From: Clostridium sp. Marseille-P3244
Lineage (GTDB): Bacteria > Bacillota > Clostridia > Lachnospirales > Lachnospiraceae
Direction: 5' to 3'
Length of the DNA stretch: 64,000 bases
NCBI RefSeq assembly: GCF_900120155.1
Contig: NZ_LT635549.1
Coordinates: 868,001-932,000 of the forward strand
Shown here in pieces: positions 41,607 to 49,682 of the stretch. The position numbers and the translations under genes are program-made. Below the pieces are notes generated by a model, which saw only the letters and a list, made by a program, of their open reading frames with translations, was not told the DNA's origin and searched no databases. How positions within the stretch are numbered: the first letter of the stretch is position 1; every line of letters begins with the position of its first letter.

Positions 41607-42716
41607 ATGAAAAAATATGATTATCTGATCGTCGGCGCGGGACTGTACGGCGCGGTCATGGCATACGAACTGGGGAAAAAGGGCAGAAAATGTCTTGTGA
41701 TCGACCGGCGTCACCATATTGCGGGCAATATTTACTGCGAAGATGTGGAAGGAATTCATGTCCATAAATACGGCGCGCATATTTTTCATACATCAGATAA
41801 AAAGATATGGGATTATGTCAATCAGTTCGCGGAATTCAATAACTATATTAATTCCCCTGTCGCAATTTATAAAGATGAGCTCTATAATCTCCCCTTTAAT
41901 ATGAATACATTCAGCAGGATGTGGGGTGTACGTACACCGGAGGAGGCAAAAGAGATCATAGAACGCCAGCGGCGGGAGGCGGGGATCACTGAGCCAAAAA
42001 ATCTGGAAGAGCAGGCATTGTTCCTGGTAGGCCGGGACATTTATGAGAAGCTGGTCAAAGGGTATACAGAAAAACAGTGGGGCAGAAAATGTACGGAACT
42101 TCCGGCATTTATCATCAAACGCCTTCCCTGTCGGTTTGTCTATGATAATAATTATTTTAATGACAGGTATCAGGGAATCCCTGTTGGCGGATATACGCCG
42201 ATCGTAGAGAAAATGCTGGCCTTTGCGGATGTGTGGACAGACACGGACTATTTCAGTTTCCGAAAAGAAAATCCGGATATCGCAGAGAAAACGATTTTTA
42301 CAGGTATGATCGATGAGTATTTTGATTACTGTCTTGGGGCTTTGGAATACCGGTCTGTCAGGTTTGAGACGGAGGTGCTGGACTGCGAGAATTATCAGGG
42401 AAATGCGGTAGTCAATTATACGGACAGAGAAGTTCCATATACTCGTGTGATCGAGCATAAGCATTTTGAGTCTGGCAGGCAGAAAAAGACGGTTATTTCA
42501 AGAGAATATTCTTCTGAGTGGAAAGTAGGCATGGATCCGTATTATCCGGTTAATGACGGGAGGAACAATGCTCTTTTTGAAGAATACAGGAAGCTGGCAA
42601 AGAAAGAAGAAAATGTGATCTTCGGCGGCAGACTGGGCGACTATAAATATTATGATATGGATAAAGTGATCGCGGCGGCGCTGCAGCGGCTTGAAGAGGA
42701 TCCCATGATCTTTTAG
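41607..42716 (+). CDS. glf: UDP-galactopyranose mutase
   Basis: A 369-residue flavoenzyme converting UDP-galactopyranose to UDP-galactofuranose for surface polysaccharides. The FAD loop IVGAGLYGAVMAYELGKKG and the motif RRHHIAGNIYC are followed by GFTEKQWG-like YTEKQWGRKC and the C-terminal GGRLGDYKYYDMD. AGAGAGGTGTC precedes the start. No other galactan genes are nearby. Confidence 0.95.
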   Translation: MKKYDYLIVGAGLYGAVMAYELGKKGRKCLVIDRRHHIAGNIYCEDVEGIHVHKYGAHIFHTSDKKIWDYVNQFAEFNNYINSPVAIYKDELYNLPFNMNTFSRMWGVRTPEEAKEIIERQRREAGITEPKNLEEQALFLVGRDIYEKLVKGYTEKQWGRKCTELPAFIIKRLPCRFVYDNNYFNDRYQGIPVGGYTPIVEKMLAFADVWTDTDYFSFRKENPDIAEKTIFTGMIDEYFDYCLGALEYRSVRFETEVLDCENYQGNAVVNYTDREVPYTRVIEHKHFESGRQKKTVISREYSSEWKVGMDPYYPVNDGRNNALFEEYRKLAKKEENVIFGGRLGDYKYYDMDKVIAAALQRLEEDPMIF

Positions 42717-42844
42717 AAAAGAACTTGCTTTTTGAGGAAAGTTCAAGTATGATACTAATATTCAGACAGATCTGATCTGTTCGACAGATTCTTTTTTCAG
42801 CATCAGTTTCTGATAGATTTCATCAGGGAAATGTAAGAAGATGG

Positions 42845-43927
42845 ATGTATGAGACTCACCCGGCAGAGGGGGACTGCCGGGGAGTCTCTAAACGCAGCCG
42901 AAGAAAATTGTATATGGAAAGAATGTATGAAGTACTGAGATTTATCGAACACGGGCCCCTCTGCAGGCAGTGTATGGATTGTGTGAGCGGTGCTTTGCTC
43001 CTTGATTATCTGAAAGTGCATTCGCAGATGGAGAAGCAGACGATTCTGACATGGTTTCGTCAGCTGTCTGTCTGTGTGGACCAGTATCAGAGATCCGGAA
43101 ATGGGCAGAACTACCGGTATCTGAATCCGTGCAGTATCGTTGTGTCAAAAGAGGGGGAGCTTCTTCTGCTTGATCTAGAGTCGGCGGGAAATGAGGAGGC
43201 GATCAAGCGGATGCAGAAGAGAGGGCTGCGGGCGCGATTCGTTAAGCCGGTCTATGAAATGGGAGTCAGCAGAAACAGTGAGGCAGATCTCTTTTCCTAT
43301 GGCAAGACGCTTCAGTTTATTCTGGCCTGCACTGAGGTGTCTCCCCCGCTGTCCGGTCGGGAAGAGAGGCGCCTGTCCAGGGTGATCGACCGGTGTACAG
43401 GCGCGTCAGGAAAAAGGTATGAAGATTTCACTCAGGTGTTGAAAGCTCTTCCTTCCGTTGGGACAGGGCGAAAAAACCGTTCCGGGCGGCAGTGGGAGAG
43501 GATCCTGGGCGCGGCAGCTGCCACCGGAGTGTGCAGTCTGTTGTGCATTGTTCTGGCCCTTGGCCGGAAGGGGGCTGCAGCAGGGCGGGAACAGCCGGAG
43601 ACAGTCAATATTGTTCAGGAAGAAACGTCGGTCAGGGAAGATGTGACGGAAGAAGAGACTAAAATAAGATCGGATACAAAAGAGCAGCGTACAGATGAAG
43701 AGATAATAGAAGATACACTTTTGGCATATGGGCGTTTGATCGAAATAGAGGATGAACCCGGAAGGATCGAACAGGCAGGTATAAAGAAAATGGAGCTGGA
43801 GGCAGAGAAAGGAGATTATGGACGGGCAGTAGCCACGGGGATGCAGGTTCTGGAAAAACTGGAGAGTTCAGAAAAAATTTCTTCCCTGATCGAAGAGTAC
43901 AGGGAAAAGAGCAAAAAATCTCCCTGA
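42845..43927 (+). CDS. Membrane-anchored degenerate kinase-like protein
   Basis: A 360-residue protein. The cytoplasmic half looks like a kinase C-lobe: YLNPCSIVVSKEGELLLLDLE aligns with the catalytic-loop/DFG region, and EADLFSYGKTLQFIL with the SDxxSxG helix. The catalytic HRD Asp and the DFG are lost, and the N-lobe is short, so no ATP-transfer activity is expected. One hydrophobic helix follows (ILGAAAATGVCSLLCIVLAL, about 219-238), then an acidic linker and a helical TPR-like end. The start could also be ATG 42914 or 42923. It may be a scaffold or sensor. Confidence 0.65.
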   Translation: MYETHPAEGDCRGVSKRSRRKLYMERMYEVLRFIEHGPLCRQCMDCVSGALLLDYLKVHSQMEKQTILTWFRQLSVCVDQYQRSGNGQNYRYLNPCSIVVSKEGELLLLDLESAGNEEAIKRMQKRGLRARFVKPVYEMGVSRNSEADLFSYGKTLQFILACTEVSPPLSGREERRLSRVIDRCTGASGKRYEDFTQVLKALPSVGTGRKNRSGRQWERILGAAAATGVCSLLCIVLALGRKGAAAGREQPETVNIVQEETSVREDVTEEETKIRSDTKEQRTDEEIIEDTLLAYGRLIEIEDEPGRIEQAGIKKMELEAEKGDYGRAVATGMQVLEKLESSEKISSLIEEYREKSKKSP

Positions 43928-43935
43928 AAAGGGAG

Positions 43936-43972
43936 GATGCCGGGCAACCGATCGGCTCGGTCCCCGGCATGT
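43936..43972 (+). terminator. Terminator after the kinase-like gene
   Basis: ATGCCGGG pairs with CCCGGCAT, with an inner stem ACCGA/TCGGT, 10 bases after the stop codon. Confidence 0.6.
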
Positions 43973-44130
43973 ATTATGAAAAAGTTTATTCAAAATAACT
44001 TGTCAGCGTCTCATTTATACTTATCTTTCGATGATTATAGTATATGGGAGAGAAATGAAGAAAACATGATAATAAGATGAAAGATTTTTAAATGATAAAT
44101 GAACAAATTATGAACAGTTATGAGCATGGT

Positions 44131-44163
44131 AAAAGACCGATGGGGGAGCCATCGGTCTTTTGA
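44131..44163 (+). terminator. Isolated terminator-like hairpin
   Basis: AAAGACCGATGG pairs with CCATCGGTCTTT around a short loop, then TTG. Between it and the previous terminator (43972-44131) is an A/T-rich stretch with no ORF worth calling, so a small RNA transcript is possible but unproven. The stretch 44163-44341 is A/T-rich and holds the leader of the next small gene; no other feature was seen. Confidence 0.6.
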
Positions 44164-44341
44164 GGGGAGTATAAATAATTAATAAGGGGTTGTAGAAAGT
44201 AACCTTTCTACAATAGACAGTATAATATACGGAATTGGAAAAAGCAAGAAAAAAATGAAAAATTATAAAAATATAAAATCAGGAATAAAAATTCTGTAAT
44301 AAGAGATACTAACACTGAACAAAAAAACAGGAGGGATACTC

Positions 44342-44533
44342 ATGGCAAAGAATTACAGCAATACAAACAATTCCAACAAAAATGCGAATAACAGTTCTTA
44401 TTCATCCTATGGGGATACACAGAGCAAAAATAAAAACTCTAATAAGAACAGCACAAACGCCGGATCCAATGCTTCTGACAGCAAAAACTGCGGCAGAGGA
44501 ACAGATGCCTATGACGAGTCCGACCGGTATTAG
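44342..44533 (+). CDS. Small Asn/Ser-rich protein of unknown function
   Basis: A 63-residue low-complexity hydrophilic protein with 15 Asn and 13 Ser (MAKNYSNTNNSNKNANNSSY) and a charged end (DAYDESDRY). No signal peptide, no membrane segment, one Cys. GGAGGGATACTC is a strong ribosome site and a strong terminator follows, so it looks like a real gene. No known family is recognised; a spore- or stress-related role would be speculation. Confidence 0.7.
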   Translation: MAKNYSNTNNSNKNANNSSYSSYGDTQSKNKNSNKNSTNAGSNASDSKNCGRGTDAYDESDRY

Positions 44534-44557
44534 AAACGGCGGGCAAACAACTGACAG

Positions 44558-44593
44558 GGCAGAGTAAAGTTCAACTTTACTCTGCCTTTGTTT
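44558..44593 (+). terminator. Terminator of the Asn/Ser-rich gene
   Basis: GGCAGAGTAAAGTT (44558-44571) is perfectly complementary to 44573-44586, followed by TTTGTTTT. Confidence 0.9.
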
Positions 44594-44636
44594 TATAGTA
44601 ATATGGATAGAGATAAAAAATAAGGATGGGACGTTT

Positions 44637-45785
44637 ATGGACAGGATGGAATGGATCGCGCCCTGCCATTTTGGCCTGGAAGCTGTACTGAAAAGGGAGA
44701 TACAGAAGCTTGGATATGAGATCGTACAGGTGGAGGACGGAAGGGTAACTTTTACCGGAGGGATCGAAGCAGTCTGCAGAGCCAATATTTTTTTGCGTAC
44801 TGCGGAGCGGATCCTGCTGAAGGTGGGGAGTTTCAGGGCGACCACCTTTGAGGAGCTGTTTGAGGGGACAAAGTCTATTCCCTGGGAAGAATATGTCCCG
44901 GAGGATGGCAGGTTCTGGGTGACCAAAGCTGCTTCTGTCAAAAGCAGACTGTTCAGTCCGTCAGATATTCAGTCGATCATGAAAAAGGCCATGGTAGAGC
45001 GGATGAAATCCCGCTATCATATACAATGGTTCCAGGAGACAGGCGCCTCGTATCCAGTCAGAGTTTTTTTGATGAAAGATATCGTGACTGTCGGTCTTGA
45101 TACAACAGGAGTCTCTCTTCATAAAAGAGGATACCGGCCTGCGGCGGGGCTCGCTCCGATCGCGGAAAACCTTGCGGCGGCTCTTATTATGCTGACGCCG
45201 TGGAGGAAAGACAGGATTCTGGTAGATCCATTCTGCGGGAGCGGTACATTTCCCATCGAGGCGGCCATGATAGCGGCCGGGATCGCTCCGGGACTCTACC
45301 GGTCATTTACCGGGGAAGCCTGGACAAACCTGATTCCCAGGAAGAACTGGTATGAGGCTGTCGATGAGGCGCAGGATCTGACAGACACGAATATAGAGAC
45401 AGATATACAGGGATATGACGCGGATGCGGAAGTAATCCGTACCGCGCGCAGCAACGCGGAAAAAGCAGGAGTCAGTCATTTGATCCACTTTCAGCAGAGG
45501 GAAGTGAAAGCACTGAGCCATCCGAAAAAATATGGGTTTATTATTACGAATCCACCATATGGTGAGCGGCTTGAAGATAAAAAGGCACTGCCGGGAATCT
45601 ATCGGGAGTTTGGAGAAGCCTTTAACCGTCTTGACAGCTGGTCCGCGTATATGATCACGAGCTATGAGGACGCAGAGCGGTATTTCGGGCGGAAGGCAGA
45701 GAAAAACAGAAAGATATACAATGGCATGATCCGGACCTATTTTTATCAGTTTCCGGGTCCGAAACCGCCCAAACAAATGAAATAG
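44637..45785 (+). CDS. THUMP-domain SAM-dependent RNA methyltransferase (RlmL/YpsC-like)
   Basis: A 382-residue enzyme. The N-terminal THUMP region (about 45-155) binds RNA. The Rossmann core has LVDPFCGSGTFPIEAAMIA (about 200) and the N6/N2-methylase motif ITNPPYGERL (about 302). It probably methylates a guanosine in 23S rRNA, as in the RlmL N-terminal enzyme. Begins the unit with rdgB and the phosphodiesterase. The start lies 51 bases past the preceding terminator. Confidence 0.92.
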   Translation: MDRMEWIAPCHFGLEAVLKREIQKLGYEIVQVEDGRVTFTGGIEAVCRANIFLRTAERILLKVGSFRATTFEELFEGTKSIPWEEYVPEDGRFWVTKAASVKSRLFSPSDIQSIMKKAMVERMKSRYHIQWFQETGASYPVRVFLMKDIVTVGLDTTGVSLHKRGYRPAAGLAPIAENLAAALIMLTPWRKDRILVDPFCGSGTFPIEAAMIAAGIAPGLYRSFTGEAWTNLIPRKNWYEAVDEAQDLTDTNIETDIQGYDADAEVIRTARSNAEKAGVSHLIHFQQREVKALSHPKKYGFIITNPPYGERLEDKKALPGIYREFGEAFNRLDSWSAYMITSYEDAERYFGRKAEKNRKIYNGMIRTYFYQFPGPKPPKQMK

Positions 45786-45800
45786 AAGGTACATGTCAAG

Positions 45801-46412
45801 ATGAAAAAGAGAATCGTATTTGCCACAGGCAACGAAAACAAAATGAAAGAGATCCGGATGATCCTGCAGGATCTGGGACTGGAGATCGTATCCATGAAGG
45901 AGGCCGGAGTCGATATCGATATTGTCGAGGATGGAGCGACTTTCGAAGAAAATGCCGAAATCAAAGCCAGAGCTGTAGCCCGGATCCTGACGCGGGATAT
46001 TGTGCTTGCCGATGATTCGGGGCTGGAGATCGATTATCTGGATAAGGCTCCGGGAATATATTCTGCCCGCTTTGCCGGAGAGGATACCTCTTACGATATA
46101 AAGAACCGGATCCTTCTGGACCGGCTGGAAGGAGTAAAAGACGGGGACAGGACTGCCAGATTTGTCTGTGCAGTGGCGGCAGTATTTCCTGACGGGACTG
46201 CCTCAACGGTAAGGAAAAGCATCGAAGGGCGTATTGCCCATGACGCTGCCGGAAATAATGGTTTTGGCTATGATCCTATCTTTTATGTTCCCCAGTACGG
46301 GTGTACAACGGCGGAGATGACTCCGGAGCAGAAAAATGAGCTGAGTCACAGAGGAAAAGCGCTGCGCGCGATGAAGGAAATATTAAAAGGAAAAGTAAGA
46401 GAGGGACAGTAA
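45801..46412 (+). CDS. rdgB: XTP/dITP diphosphatase (RdgB/HAM1)
   Basis: A 203-residue house-cleaning enzyme hydrolysing XTP, ITP and dITP. FATGNENKMKEIRMIL, FEENAEIKARA, VLADDSGLEIDYL and GFGYDPIFYVP are the family motifs. Length is typical. It begins 15 bases after the methyltransferase, and the phosphodiesterase follows four bases after its stop, so an operon is likely. Confidence 0.95.
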   Translation: MKKRIVFATGNENKMKEIRMILQDLGLEIVSMKEAGVDIDIVEDGATFEENAEIKARAVARILTRDIVLADDSGLEIDYLDKAPGIYSARFAGEDTSYDIKNRILLDRLEGVKDGDRTARFVCAVAAVFPDGTASTVRKSIEGRIAHDAAGNNGFGYDPIFYVPQYGCTTAEMTPEQKNELSHRGKALRAMKEILKGKVREGQ

Positions 46413-46416
46413 AATT

Positions 46417-46899
46417 ATGAGGGTTATGATCGTCAGTGATACACATGGAAGACATGCCAGGCTGGACCGGGCGCTGGAGGAAGCGGGTCATATTGATATG
46501 TTCATCCATCTTGGAGATGTGGAAGGCGGAGAAGATTATATAAATGCGGTAATCAGCTGCGAAAAACACATGGTCAGAGGGAATAATGACTTTTTTTCCG
46601 AGCTTCCGAGAGAAGAAGAGTTCTGTATAGGAAAATACAGAGTATTTATAACGCATGGCCATTCTTATTATGTATCTTTGGATCCGGAACATATCAGAGA
46701 AGAGGGAGAGGCCAGAAATGTAGATATTGTTATGTTTGGACATACACATAAGCCGTATTTTGATCAAAAGGATGGGATGATCCTTTTGAATCCCGGCAGC
46801 CTTTCGTTCCCCCGGCAGGAAGGCAGAAAGGGCAGCTATGTGCTCCTGGAGACTGACGGACAGGACAAGCTGAAGTTTGAGGAAAAATATCTGGATTGA
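46417..46899 (+). CDS. YfcE/MJ0936-type metallophosphodiesterase
   Basis: A 160-residue Mn2+-type phosphodiesterase. Metal ligands are in IVSDTHGRH, HLGDVEGG, VRGNNDF, THGHSYYVS and FGHTHKPYF. Substrate uncertain; related enzymes cleave cAMP or phosphodiesters of unknown origin. GAGAGGGACAG provides the ribosome site. Last gene of the operon before the tRNA cluster. Confidence 0.92.
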   Translation: MRVMIVSDTHGRHARLDRALEEAGHIDMFIHLGDVEGGEDYINAVISCEKHMVRGNNDFFSELPREEEFCIGKYRVFITHGHSYYVSLDPEHIREEGEARNVDIVMFGHTHKPYFDQKDGMILLNPGSLSFPRQEGRKGSYVLLETDGQDKLKFEEKYLD

Positions 46900-46957
46900 T
46901 CCGTCAGGAAGACTCTTGCTGAAACGGGTGGAGCCGGAGGATTCTGCAAAAAAACAG

Positions 46958-46986
46958 TTGACATTGGAAATGGCTTATAATATAAT
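46958..46986 (+). promoter_or_regulatory. Consensus promoter of the tRNA cluster
   Basis: TTGACA, exactly 17 bases, TATAAT, ending 43 bases before the first tRNA. Confidence 0.9.
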
Positions 46987-47029
46987 AGTCAGTGCGCTAC
47001 GGGTAAGACAGGAAACGCAGCGATTTTAC

Positions 47030-47104
47030 CGGGGTGTGGCTCAGCTTGGCTAGAGCGCCTGGTTTGGGACCAGGAGGTCGCAGGTTCGAATCCTGTCACC
47101 CCGA
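47030..47104 (+). tRNA. tRNA-Pro (anticodon TGG)
   Basis: Acceptor CGGGGTG/CACCCCG, anticodon loop TTTGGGA, T-loop TTCGAAT. CCA not encoded. First of seven tRNAs in one orientation. Confidence 0.96.
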
Positions 47105-47111
47105 TATTTGT

Positions 47112-47182
47112 GCGGGTGTAGTTCAATGGTAGAACACCAGCCTTCCAAGCTGGATACGTGGGTTCGATTCCCATCACCCGCT
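47112..47182 (+). tRNA. tRNA-Gly (anticodon TCC), copy 2
   Basis: Acceptor GCGGGTG/CACCCGC, anticodon loop CTTCCAA. Identical base for base to the copy at 36744. Confidence 0.97.
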
Positions 47183-47251
47183 TTCCTGTGTCAGAGAGCC
47201 GGACATGCCGGTGGCAGATGCAGGGAGCCTTACAAGGGGATATTTGCATAT

Positions 47252-47325
47252 GAGTCTGTAGCTCAGCTGGATAGAGCAACGGCCTTCTAAGCCGTAGGTC
47301 GAGGGTTCGAATCCCCCCAGGCTCG
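47252..47325 (+). tRNA. tRNA-Arg (anticodon TCT)
   Basis: Acceptor GAGTCTG/CAGGCTC with one G-T pair, anticodon loop CTTCTAA, T-loop TTCGAAT. Reads AGA. Confidence 0.95.
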
Positions 47326-47330
47326 TTATG

Positions 47331-47404
47331 GTGGGTATGGTGCAGTTGGTTAGCGCGCCAGATTGTGGTTCTGGATATCGTGGGTTCGAGTCCCACTACC
47401 CACC
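47331..47404 (+). tRNA. tRNA-His (anticodon GTG)
   Basis: Acceptor GTGGGTA/TACCCAC, anticodon loop TTGTGGT. The base before the stem, G47330, and C47404 can form the G-1:C73 pair of tRNA-His. Confidence 0.96.
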
Positions 47405-47455
47405 TTCTTCTTTTATATTCAGACTGGCAGGCAGTGTCAGATATAAAGTCTGTAA

Positions 47456-47527
47456 TGGGCTATCGCCAAGCGGTAAGGCACAGGACTTTGACTCCTGCAT
47501 TCGCTGGTTCGAATCCAGCTAGCCCAG
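47456..47527 (+). tRNA. tRNA-Gln (anticodon TTG)
   Basis: Acceptor TGGGCTA/TAGCCCA, anticodon loop CTTTGAC, T-loop TTCGAAT. Reads CAA/CAG. Confidence 0.96.
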
Positions 47528-47556
47528 TTTACCTGGGAGAGCAGGTAGAAAGATAG

Positions 47557-47629
47557 GGGCGTGTAGCTCAGGTGGTAGAGCACTTGACTTTTAATCAAGT
47601 TGTCCGGGGTTCGAATCCCCGCACGCTCA
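47557..47629 (+). tRNA. tRNA-Lys (anticodon TTT)
   Basis: Acceptor GGGCGTG/CACGCTC with one G-T pair, anticodon loop CTTTTAA, T-loop TTCGAAT. Confidence 0.96.
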
Positions 47630-47643
47630 CTGGATAAACTGGC

Positions 47644-47680
47644 GGAAATCTTGGGGAATCACAAGATTTCCATTTTTTTA
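47644..47680 (+). terminator. Internal terminator between tRNA-Lys and tRNA-Leu
   Basis: GGAAATCTTG pairs with CAAGATTTCC across an 8-base loop, followed by ATTTTTTTA. It should end the first six-tRNA transcript, yet tRNA-Leu lies further on. Confidence 0.8.
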
Positions 47681-47719
47681 TCCGTGCAGCGGCAATGCAG
47701 CCGCAGAACTGTTGAACAT

Positions 47720-47800
47720 GCGGATATGGCGGAATTGGCAGACGCGCCAGATTTAGGATCTGGTGTCTACGACGTGCAGGTTCAAGTCCTGTTATCCGCA
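47720..47800 (+). tRNA. tRNA-Leu (anticodon TAG)
   Basis: Class-II tRNA of 81 bases: acceptor GCGGATA/TATCCGC, anticodon stem CCAGA/TCTGG with loop TTTAGGA, a variable arm (TGTCTACGACG region), T-loop TTCAAGT. Confidence 0.94.
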
Positions 47801-47810
47801 CTATACTTTT

Positions 47811-47851
47811 TCCCGGAAATGCTGTAGATACGGCGTTCCCGGGATATTTTT
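47811..47851 (+). terminator. Terminator after tRNA-Leu
   Basis: TCCCGGAAATGC pairs imperfectly with GCGTTCCCGGGA, followed by TATTTTTA. It has the same CCCGGAAATGCTG core as the terminator after tRNA-Gly(CCC). Confidence 0.7.
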
Positions 47852-47911
47852 AATGTGCATTAAAATCAGGGACAAAATGGGCAGATTCCTCCGGTTTTGT
47901 GTCTTGGCCGG

Positions 47912-48472
47912 CTACAGTATCCCGAGATGTTCCAGCAGGATCTTTACGCCCAGCAGGATCAGTATGATCCCTCCTGCCAGTTCTGCCTTCGACTTATATT
48001 TTGTTCCGAACACATTGCCGATCTTGACTCCGGCGGCAGAAATGACAAAGGTGGTAATGCCGATAAAAGTGACGGCGGCTCCGATATGTACCTTAAGAAA
48101 GGCAAAAGTGATCCCGACAGCAAGGGCATCGATGCTGGTTGCCACAGCAAGGAGGAACATTGTCCGGATATCCAGGGAATCGCTTTCCCGTTCACATTCT
48201 TTGGAACAGGCCTCCCGTATCATATTAATTCCGATGATGCCGAGCAACACAAAGGCGATCCAGTGGTCGATGGCTGTGATCTTATCCTGAAACTGGATCC
48301 CCAGAAAATATCCCAGAGCAGGCATCAGGGCCTGGAAACCGCCAAACCACGCACCGACAATAAATATTTTTTTCAGTGAGATTTTTGGCATGGCCAGCCC
48401 CTTACAGACAGAAACAGCGAATGCGTCCATTGAGAGCCCTACAGCAAGAATAAACAGTTCGATCAATCCCAT
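47912..48472 (-). CDS. mntP: Manganese efflux pump MntP
   Basis: A 186-residue membrane protein with six hydrophobic helices and the two MntP repeats: [17 protein letters not shown] and [17 protein letters not shown], each with a conserved membrane Asp. It exports Mn2+. The start at 48472 has AAAGGAG upstream. The leader, about 190-330 bases upstream, matches a yybP-ykoY manganese riboswitch, giving direct evidence of Mn2+ control. Confidence 0.95.
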   Translation of the reverse strand: MGLIELFILAVGLSMDAFAVSVCKGLAMPKISLKKIFIVGAWFGGFQALMPALGYFLGIQFQDKITAIDHWIAFVLLGIIGINMIREACSKECERESDSLDIRTMFLLAVATSIDALAVGITFAFLKVHIGAAVTFIGITTFVISAAGVKIGNVFGTKYKSKAELAGGIILILLGVKILLEHLGIL

Positions 48473-48590
48473 ATTTTTTCTCCTTTGGATTTTTCTGCCG
48501 GTCCGGCAGATCTTATCGCTCTTTGCGGCCGGAAACTGTATAAAGCGGCGCAAAAAAAGCAGGCGCTTTGCTGCACCTGTCAGATAAAAA

Positions 48591-48618
48591 CATGTACAGC
48601 AGATACACACTGTACATG
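48591..48618 (-). promoter_or_regulatory. Hairpin in the mntP leader
   Basis: CATGTACAG and CTGTACATG form a 9-bp perfect stem between the riboswitch and mntP. It may belong to the expression platform, but no U-run follows it on the minus strand. Confidence 0.4.
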
Positions 48619-48664
48619 AGTCTCATTATTTACACACAGACAGAAACCGGACAGAAGATATAGG

Positions 48665-48805
48665 AATATTCGCCTGAAGCAGCTGTCTGTGAGGGCGGGA
48701 CCGCGCTGATATGTGGAGATATCAAGAGATCCTGCCTAGATAAGCCAGGCTTTTGGCCAGTATGTTGACTTACCGCGTAATAAATACGCCAATTACTCCC
48801 TCACG
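48665..48805 (-). promoter_or_regulatory. yybP-ykoY family manganese riboswitch
   Basis: Minus strand contains GAGGGAGTAA (48793-48802), then AGTCAACATACTGG, the two most conserved segments of the family, with intervening pairing stems (GCGTATTTATTACGC). Its position upstream of mntP is the classical one. The 3' limit is an estimate. The yybP-ykoY aptamer senses Mn2+ and raises efflux gene expression. Confidence 0.85.
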
Positions 48806-48815
48806 AACTGATAAC

Positions 48816-48844
48816 ATATTATCATCAGAGGCAGGAATTTGCAA
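48816..48844 (-). promoter_or_regulatory. Promoter of the mntP riboswitch transcript
   Basis: Minus strand TTGCAA, 17 bases, TAATAT, ending about 11 bases before the riboswitch start. Confidence 0.6.
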
Positions 48845-48871
48845 GAGGGAAATAAACTTATGTTCACAGGA

Positions 48872-48900
48872 TTGACATATTTGTCTGATAGACTTACAGT
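48872..48900 (+). promoter_or_regulatory. Promoter-like sequence of the two-component system
   Basis: TTGACA, 17 bases, TACAGT, about 90 bases upstream of the response-regulator start. Confidence 0.55.
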
Positions 48901-48987
48901 AATGTTAAAAACGGCGTAATCTCGGATGTTTCGCGGTAAAAAATCTGCCGTTCAGGAAAACGGTAAATGAAAAAAGGAGAAACAGAG

Positions 48988-49665
48988 ATGGAAAAAATAA
49001 AAATACTTGTAGTAGATGATGAGAGCAGGATGCGTAAACTGGTGAAAGATTTCCTGACGCGTGAAGGATATACGGTCCTGGAGGCTGAGGATGGCATAGA
49101 GGCAATGGATATTTTTTATGAGGATAAAGAGATATCTCTCATTATCCTTGATGTGATGATGCCGAAGATGGATGGCTGGCAGGTGTGCAGAGAGATCAGA
49201 GAATCATCGAAAGTTCCGATCATCATGCTGACTGCCCGCTCGGAAGAACGGGATGAGCTTCAGGGGTTTGAACTGGGTGTGGATGAATATATTTCCAAAC
49301 CGTTCAGTCCCAAAATCCTTGTGGCAAGAGTAAACGCGATCCTGCGGAGAACATGTGGAAATACAGACGGAGATGTGATGGAGGCAGGCGGCATTGTTCT
49401 GGACAAGGCAGCGCATATTGTAAAGATTGACGGAGAGCCGGCTGAACTCAGCTATAAAGAATTTGAACTCCTGTCTTATTTTATGGAAAATCAGGGAATC
49501 GCTCTGTCCAGGGAAAGAATTTTGAACAATGTGTGGAATTATGATTATTTTGGTGATGCCAGGACGATTGATACCCATGTAAAAAAGTTGAGGAGCAAGC
49601 TGGGAGATAAGGGAGAGTATATCAAGACGATCTGGGGAATGGGATACAAATTTGAGGCGGACTGA
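48988..49665 (+). CDS. OmpR-family two-component response regulator
   Basis: A 225-residue DNA-binding regulator. The receiver domain has acidic pocket VVDDESRM, phosphorylation Asp in LIILDVMMPKMDGWQ, and switch residues in MLTARSEER and YISKPFS. The C-terminal winged helix has the transactivation pattern SYKEFELLSYFMENQG and RTIDTHVKKLRSKLG. ATG 48988 has AAAGGAG upstream. It precedes its cognate kinase by 17 bases. Confidence 0.95.
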   Translation: MEKIKILVVDDESRMRKLVKDFLTREGYTVLEAEDGIEAMDIFYEDKEISLIILDVMMPKMDGWQVCREIRESSKVPIIMLTARSEERDELQGFELGVDEYISKPFSPKILVARVNAILRRTCGNTDGDVMEAGGIVLDKAAHIVKIDGEPAELSYKEFELLSYFMENQGIALSRERILNNVWNYDYFGDARTIDTHVKKLRSKLGDKGEYIKTIWGMGYKFEAD

Positions 49666-49682
49666 ATCTGAGGTGAAATTTT

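Noticed and set aside
47030..47800. tRNA cluster as a phage or island attachment site
   Set aside because: No integrase, repeat of a tRNA 3' end or foreign genes are next to it.
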